This document shows, in pieces, positions 7,209-9,912 of a stretch of 9,912 nt of DNA. Where the stretch lies: positions 1 to 9,912 of the forward strand of contig USIN01000052.1 of NCBI GenBank assembly GCA_900554715.1, read 5' to 3'. A model generated the notes under the pieces. It saw only the letters and a list, made by a program, of their open reading frames with translations. It made no database searches and had not been told where the DNA came from. This stretch comes from an uncultured Bacteroidales bacterium (GTDB lineage: Bacteria; Bacteroidota; Bacteroidia; Bacteroidales; Muribaculaceae). The first letter of the stretch is position 1. Each line of letters begins with the position of its first letter. Position numbers and translations under genes: made by a program.

Positions 7209-9676
7209 TATCTGACAATAAATTTGGCCGATGCTCTGGCTCCGCGCATCGCGATGACATAGATGCCCGGTGCGAGCAGATCGATATTGGTTCTGACTTT
7301 GTTAAGACCGGCATTGAGCGGTGCGCTGAAACTCAAAGCCCTGACACCGTTGGCTGCCGTTATGTCGAAAGTGGCCGTACGGCTGTCGTCAGACGCGACG
7401 GTCATCTCGAGCTCTGAAGCACCGACGATGATGTCGCTGATGGCCTTGTCTGTTTCACCGACAGCGATATCGCTGACCGACGCGGGGTCATAGCCGGGAT
7501 AATAACATTCGAGAGCCCGCAGGCCGACAGATGTACCCGGGACAGTCTTATTGACGACGGTCAGCGTGATCTGATTGAGCGTCAGCGGATAGCGCGCCGC
7601 CTCGAAAACTTCACCGTTTTCGGTAAACTGAGCGGTAACAACCGAACGCCCCTCGGCGACAGGAGACGAGATGTTAAAGCGCGTGCCTTTGCCGTCGACA
7701 AACGCAAAATCAGCCTGTGTGACTACACCGTCGGGGTTGTCAATCCCGAAGCCAACGGCGTCGGGGAGGCTGTAGAGGCGTGTGGCCGGCTTGAGCGTAA
7801 TCTTGTTGCCGCGGCCGGCGCTGAGATCGAAGCGCATGTTGACGCCGTCTTTCCAGCCTTCGGGAAGATTCTGATGGTCAAGCACAAAATTTTTGAGTGT
7901 CGACGACTTGGTGTAATTGAGGCTGCCCATGTCGCTGAAATCAGAAATCAACTGGGTCTGACCGGCCATCTCAACTGTGAAATCTATGTCGAATGTGATA
8001 TTTTCGAATGTCGCGGTCATGCGGCCCGTGCCTTCGGCGAGACCTCTGACGATGCCGAGGTCATCGATTGAAATCAGGCCTTCGGGTTCGACCTTCCAGG
8101 TGAAAGCTCCGGGGTCGATGGCCGATTTGACACCGTCACAGATGCCGGTGATGTCGATAATGAAATCGCGGTTGCCGTCAATCAGCATCGAGGTATACGT
8201 CGGCCGGATATCTTCGGCCGCGAGGGTCTCGACTTCTATCGTGGCCGTCATGCCGTCTTTGATGGCTTTGATGACACCTTTTAGCGGAGTCGACGACGCA
8301 TGGAAGATTGCGTCCTCGTCGACATAACCGAGTTCGGCGGGTTCACAGACAAACTCACAGCCCTTGATATCGTCGGCCAGAACGTCGTCATACTGGCTGA
8401 AGCCCATCACCTTGAGCGGAGTACGCGAGATGACAGACGGCCTGATCGAACGGAGGCTGAACGTCATGTGGTCGAGACGGTCGTCGTCGGGCGCGAGCGA
8501 CACGGCGAGCATGGCGTCGACAACGGGACGCACCGAGCCGCGTCCGGGGAGATTGAGCATCTCGCCGCCGATGACGATGGCGGCCGAACCGCCGCTGTCG
8601 AAGTTGACCACATCCCAGGCACCCTGTTCAACAAGCCATGCCGACAGCTCGATACAGTCGACGCCGGTGCTGGCGGCCGACAGCTCGGTCGTCACCATAT
8701 ATACCTTGGTTTTGTCTTTAGAGATACCGGCCATGACGCGCGACGACTTCTCATACTCGCGGCCGTTCTCGAAGTTGTTGAACTCACCGTCGTGAAGTTT
8801 GCCGTCGCGCACGATGCTCGGATAGCCGTGGAAGGCATTGAGGATGCGTTCAGGTGCAACGCCGAAACCGGCCTGATTGAAGCGCTGGGTGACTGTGAGT
8901 ATATCTCCGACGGCAAGGTGGCCGTCGAGAGCATTGCGTTTCGACGAGCGCAGATAGAGCACATTGACTTCTTTTGAAGTCTGCACGGGATCGGTGCCGA
9001 TAGAGAGCACACGGCAGCGGATGTCATCGCCGTTGACGGTCCATTTATCGAGAGGTTCGAGAGCCACATAGACGCCATCTTCGACAAGCGTCTTGGCGTT
9101 CATACGGTTATAGAACACGCAGTCGCCGGCGACGCCCTCGGCCTGTGCGTTATAATAGTCGATGACGACGGTCGTGCCGTCGGGAGCGGTGACATGGGCG
9201 TCGAGTGCGGGATAGAACACCTCGGCCTTGCCGTCCTCGCTGATAGCCAGCAGCGAACGTCCCCATTTGTTCCAGGTCACCTCGCCTTCGCTGATGTTCA
9301 AGCCAATACACACGCCGCCGTCGTATGAGAAGAAGTCGTGGTTCCAGGCCACCTTGACGCGATGGTTCTCACGGTCGTTCTCACGGTAGTGGGTCATGAC
9401 ATCCCAGCGCACCGGATCGGGAACAGAGTGGCGGCTCTGCACCTGCTCGACCTTGGTATATTTGTTTGACAGGTCAATCTCGGAAAACCAGACAATGACA
9501 GGTTTCGAACGATAGATATACTTGGCATATCTGATGCCCGGACCGACCATGTGGTCGGCGATAACATCGGGTTTACCCCAGTCGTATTTGAGCTCGGGGA
9601 GATTTGATTCCTGTGCAAAGCCTGTCATGACGGCACTCGCCATCATAATAGCAGAAAAAGTCAGACGTCGTAACAT
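7208..9676 (-). CDS. secreted phosphodiester glycosidase (NAGPA-family) protein
   Basis: The 822-residue product starts with a signal peptide (1-21, ending GFA before Gln22). The catalytic NAGPA-type domain covers about residues 45-395. NHDFF (112-116) corresponds to the family NGGFF motif, NFDSGGSAAIVI (358-369) to the NxDGGGSS motif, and RPVVDAML (383-390) to the closing RPVxNAL. Relatives of this domain remove N-acetylglucosamine from phosphodiester-linked sugars; in bacteria the substrates are mostly unknown. Residues 522-570 look like a group-2 bacterial Ig domain (VRGLAEGTGRMTATF), and a further beta-rich region follows. The tail LLAPGIYVIAMRGARASAKF then IVR resembles a type IX secretion sorting domain, so cell-surface or extracellular placement is likely. 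The body is G+C-rich (41 of 60 in the line at 8461), like the housekeeping flank. The stop overlaps the RyR start by one base. Whether it works with the downstream trio or only lends them its promoter is unclear. Confidence 0.9.
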   Translation of the reverse strand: MLRRLTFSAIMMASAVMTGFAQESNLPELKYDWGKPDVIADHMVGPGIRYAKYIYRSKPVIVWFSEIDLSNKYTKVEQVQSRHSVPDPVRWDVMTHYRENDRENHRVKVAWNHDFFSYDGGVCIGLNISEGEVTWNKWGRSLLAISEDGKAEVFYPALDAHVTAPDGTTVVIDYYNAQAEGVAGDCVFYNRMNAKTLVEDGVYVALEPLDKWTVNGDDIRCRVLSIGTDPVQTSKEVNVLYLRSSKRNALDGHLAVGDILTVTQRFNQAGFGVAPERILNAFHGYPSIVRDGKLHDGEFNNFENGREYEKSSRVMAGISKDKTKVYMVTTELSAASTGVDCIELSAWLVEQGAWDVVNFDSGGSAAIVIGGEMLNLPGRGSVRPVVDAMLAVSLAPDDDRLDHMTFSLRSIRPSVISRTPLKVMGFSQYDDVLADDIKGCEFVCEPAELGYVDEDAIFHASSTPLKGVIKAIKDGMTATIEVETLAAEDIRPTYTSMLIDGNRDFIIDITGICDGVKSAIDPGAFTWKVEPEGLISIDDLGIVRGLAEGTGRMTATFENITFDIDFTVEMAGQTQLISDFSDMGSLNYTKSSTLKNFVLDHQNLPEGWKDGVNMRFDLSAGRGNKITLKPATRLYSLPDAVGFGIDNPDGVVTQADFAFVDGKGTRFNISSPVAEGRSVVTAQFTENGEVFEAARYPLTLNQITLTVVNKTVPGTSVGLRALECYYPGYDPASVSDIAVGETDKAISDIIVGASELEMTVASDDSRTATFDITAANGVRALSFSAPLNAGLNKVRTNIDLLAPGIYVIAMRGARASAKFIVR

Positions 9677-9786
9677 GAGTTGTTTCTTAGGTATTTTGAG
9701 GTTTTTACATTTATTTCAATTTCACAAATATAAGAAACTATTGGAAATAAGAAGCCATAAAAAGTGAAAAATATATTGCTTTACTG
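9677..9786. other. AT-rich intergenic region between the AbiEii-like gene and the glycosidase gene
   Basis: This 110-base gap has no ORF and no convincing stem-loop followed by a T-run on either strand. It contains the -7 box described separately. An imperfect pairing of TTCAC (9721-9725) with GTGAA (9764-9768) is too short and widely spaced to call a structure. Confidence 0.7.
9725..9732 (-). promoter_or_regulatory. Bacteroidetes -7 promoter box for the glycosidase/RyR/TIR/STAND operon
   Basis: The minus strand reads TATATTTG, an exact TAnnTTTG match, 48 nt before the glycosidase ATG in an AT-rich gap. A start site a few bases downstream would give a leader of roughly 40 nt. No clear -33 TTTG was found at normal spacing. 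No comparable box was seen immediately ahead of the three downstream genes, so this is the best candidate promoter for all four. Confidence 0.5.
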
Positions 9787-9912
9787 CTATTTGAACATAC
9801 TCTCTATTTTTGCCGTCCGGACAAGGATATCTGTAAATGTCGGAACGCTATCGTCATATATCATATTCACGACCATGGAGTCATAGTCGTTTTTCCACTC
9901 TTTTATGACGTT
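9787..9912 (-). CDS. C-terminus of an AbiEii/AbiGii-type nucleotidyltransferase toxin-like protein (partial)
   Basis: The minus strand is open from the window edge to a TAG at 9787-9789, giving the last 41 residues of a gene that starts outside the window. They read EWKNDYDSMVVNMIYDD in the middle, followed by PTFTDILVRTAKIESMFK at the end. The spacing of the DY, M, MIY and F.dIL positions resembles the closing helices of AbiEii/AbiGii-family nucleotidyltransferases, the toxin half of type IV toxin-antitoxin or abortive-infection pairs. The catalytic part is not visible, so this is pattern recognition on a short tail. That it is coding is supported by the plausible charged and amphipathic composition and by the stop lying just before an AT-rich promoter-like gap. 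If correct, the cognate antitoxin gene would be expected further upstream, beyond 9912. Confidence 0.5.
   Translation of the reverse strand, partial: NVIKEWKNDYDSMVVNMIYDDSVPTFTDILVRTAKIESMFK

Noticed and set aside
8300..8977. 225-codon open frame on the plus strand
   Set aside because: It lies wholly opposite the glycosidase gene, whose signal peptide and family motifs are clear. Its translation shows no recognisable domain, and long antisense frames are common in G+C-rich coding DNA.
9721..9768. TTCAC...GTGAA pairing before the glycosidase gene
   Set aside because: Five-base arms with a 38-base loop are expected by chance and overlap the -7 box region without further structure.

Overview
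The window looks like chromosome of a Bacteroidales bacterium, most likely Muribaculaceae-like. The reasons are Bacteroidetes-type -7 boxes (TAnnTTTG) before two genes, no Shine-Dalgarno stretches before the starts examined, a coaX / outer-membrane barrel / lipoprotein gene order that I recall as conserved in Bacteroidales, BspA-type leucine-rich repeats, and a secreted protein ending in what resembles a type IX secretion sorting tail. All genes seen are on the minus strand, so transcription runs from high to low coordinates.

Layout from 9912 down to 1. The C-terminus of an upstream gene, resembling an AbiEii/AbiGii nucleotidyltransferase toxin, ends at 9787. After a short AT-rich gap with a candidate promoter comes a closely packed run of four genes. 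These are a secreted phosphodiester glycosidase (NAGPA) family protein (7208-9676), a 97-residue RyR-domain protein (6915-7208), a SIR2-like/TIR fusion (5437-6894) and a 1066-residue membrane STAND NTPase with leucine-rich repeats (2240-5440). The junctions are TAATG, a 20-nt gap and ATGA, so the four are probably co-transcribed. After a 107-base non-coding gap with a second candidate promoter comes the housekeeping block: coaX (1392-2132), an outer-membrane beta-barrel protein (152-1405) and the first 26 residues of a lipoprotein, probably LptC (1-79).

The point of interest is the RyR / SIR2-TIR / STAND trio. It joins a NAD-cleaving type of effector domain (TIR, with a plausible catalytic Glu420), a small domain of a family suspected of ligand recognition (RyR), and a STAND switch ATPase. 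Hydropathy and charge predict that the STAND protein spans the membrane four times, with its repeat domain on the far side. My reading, as inference, is a candidate anti-phage or envelope-surveillance system: the repeats sense something in the periplasm, the cytosolic STAND module switches, and the TIR protein acts on NAD+ or makes a signal. The SIR2-like half has lost the usual catalytic signatures and may be structural. The exposed part of the STAND gene is much more AT-rich than the ATPase part, with a sharp boundary near 4255, which suggests a swapped sensor module. The AbiEii-like fragment upstream fits a defence-rich locus beside the coaX backbone.

No tRNA, rRNA, CRISPR array, insertion sequence or convincing intrinsic terminator was seen. 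No stretch over 300 bases lacks a gene.
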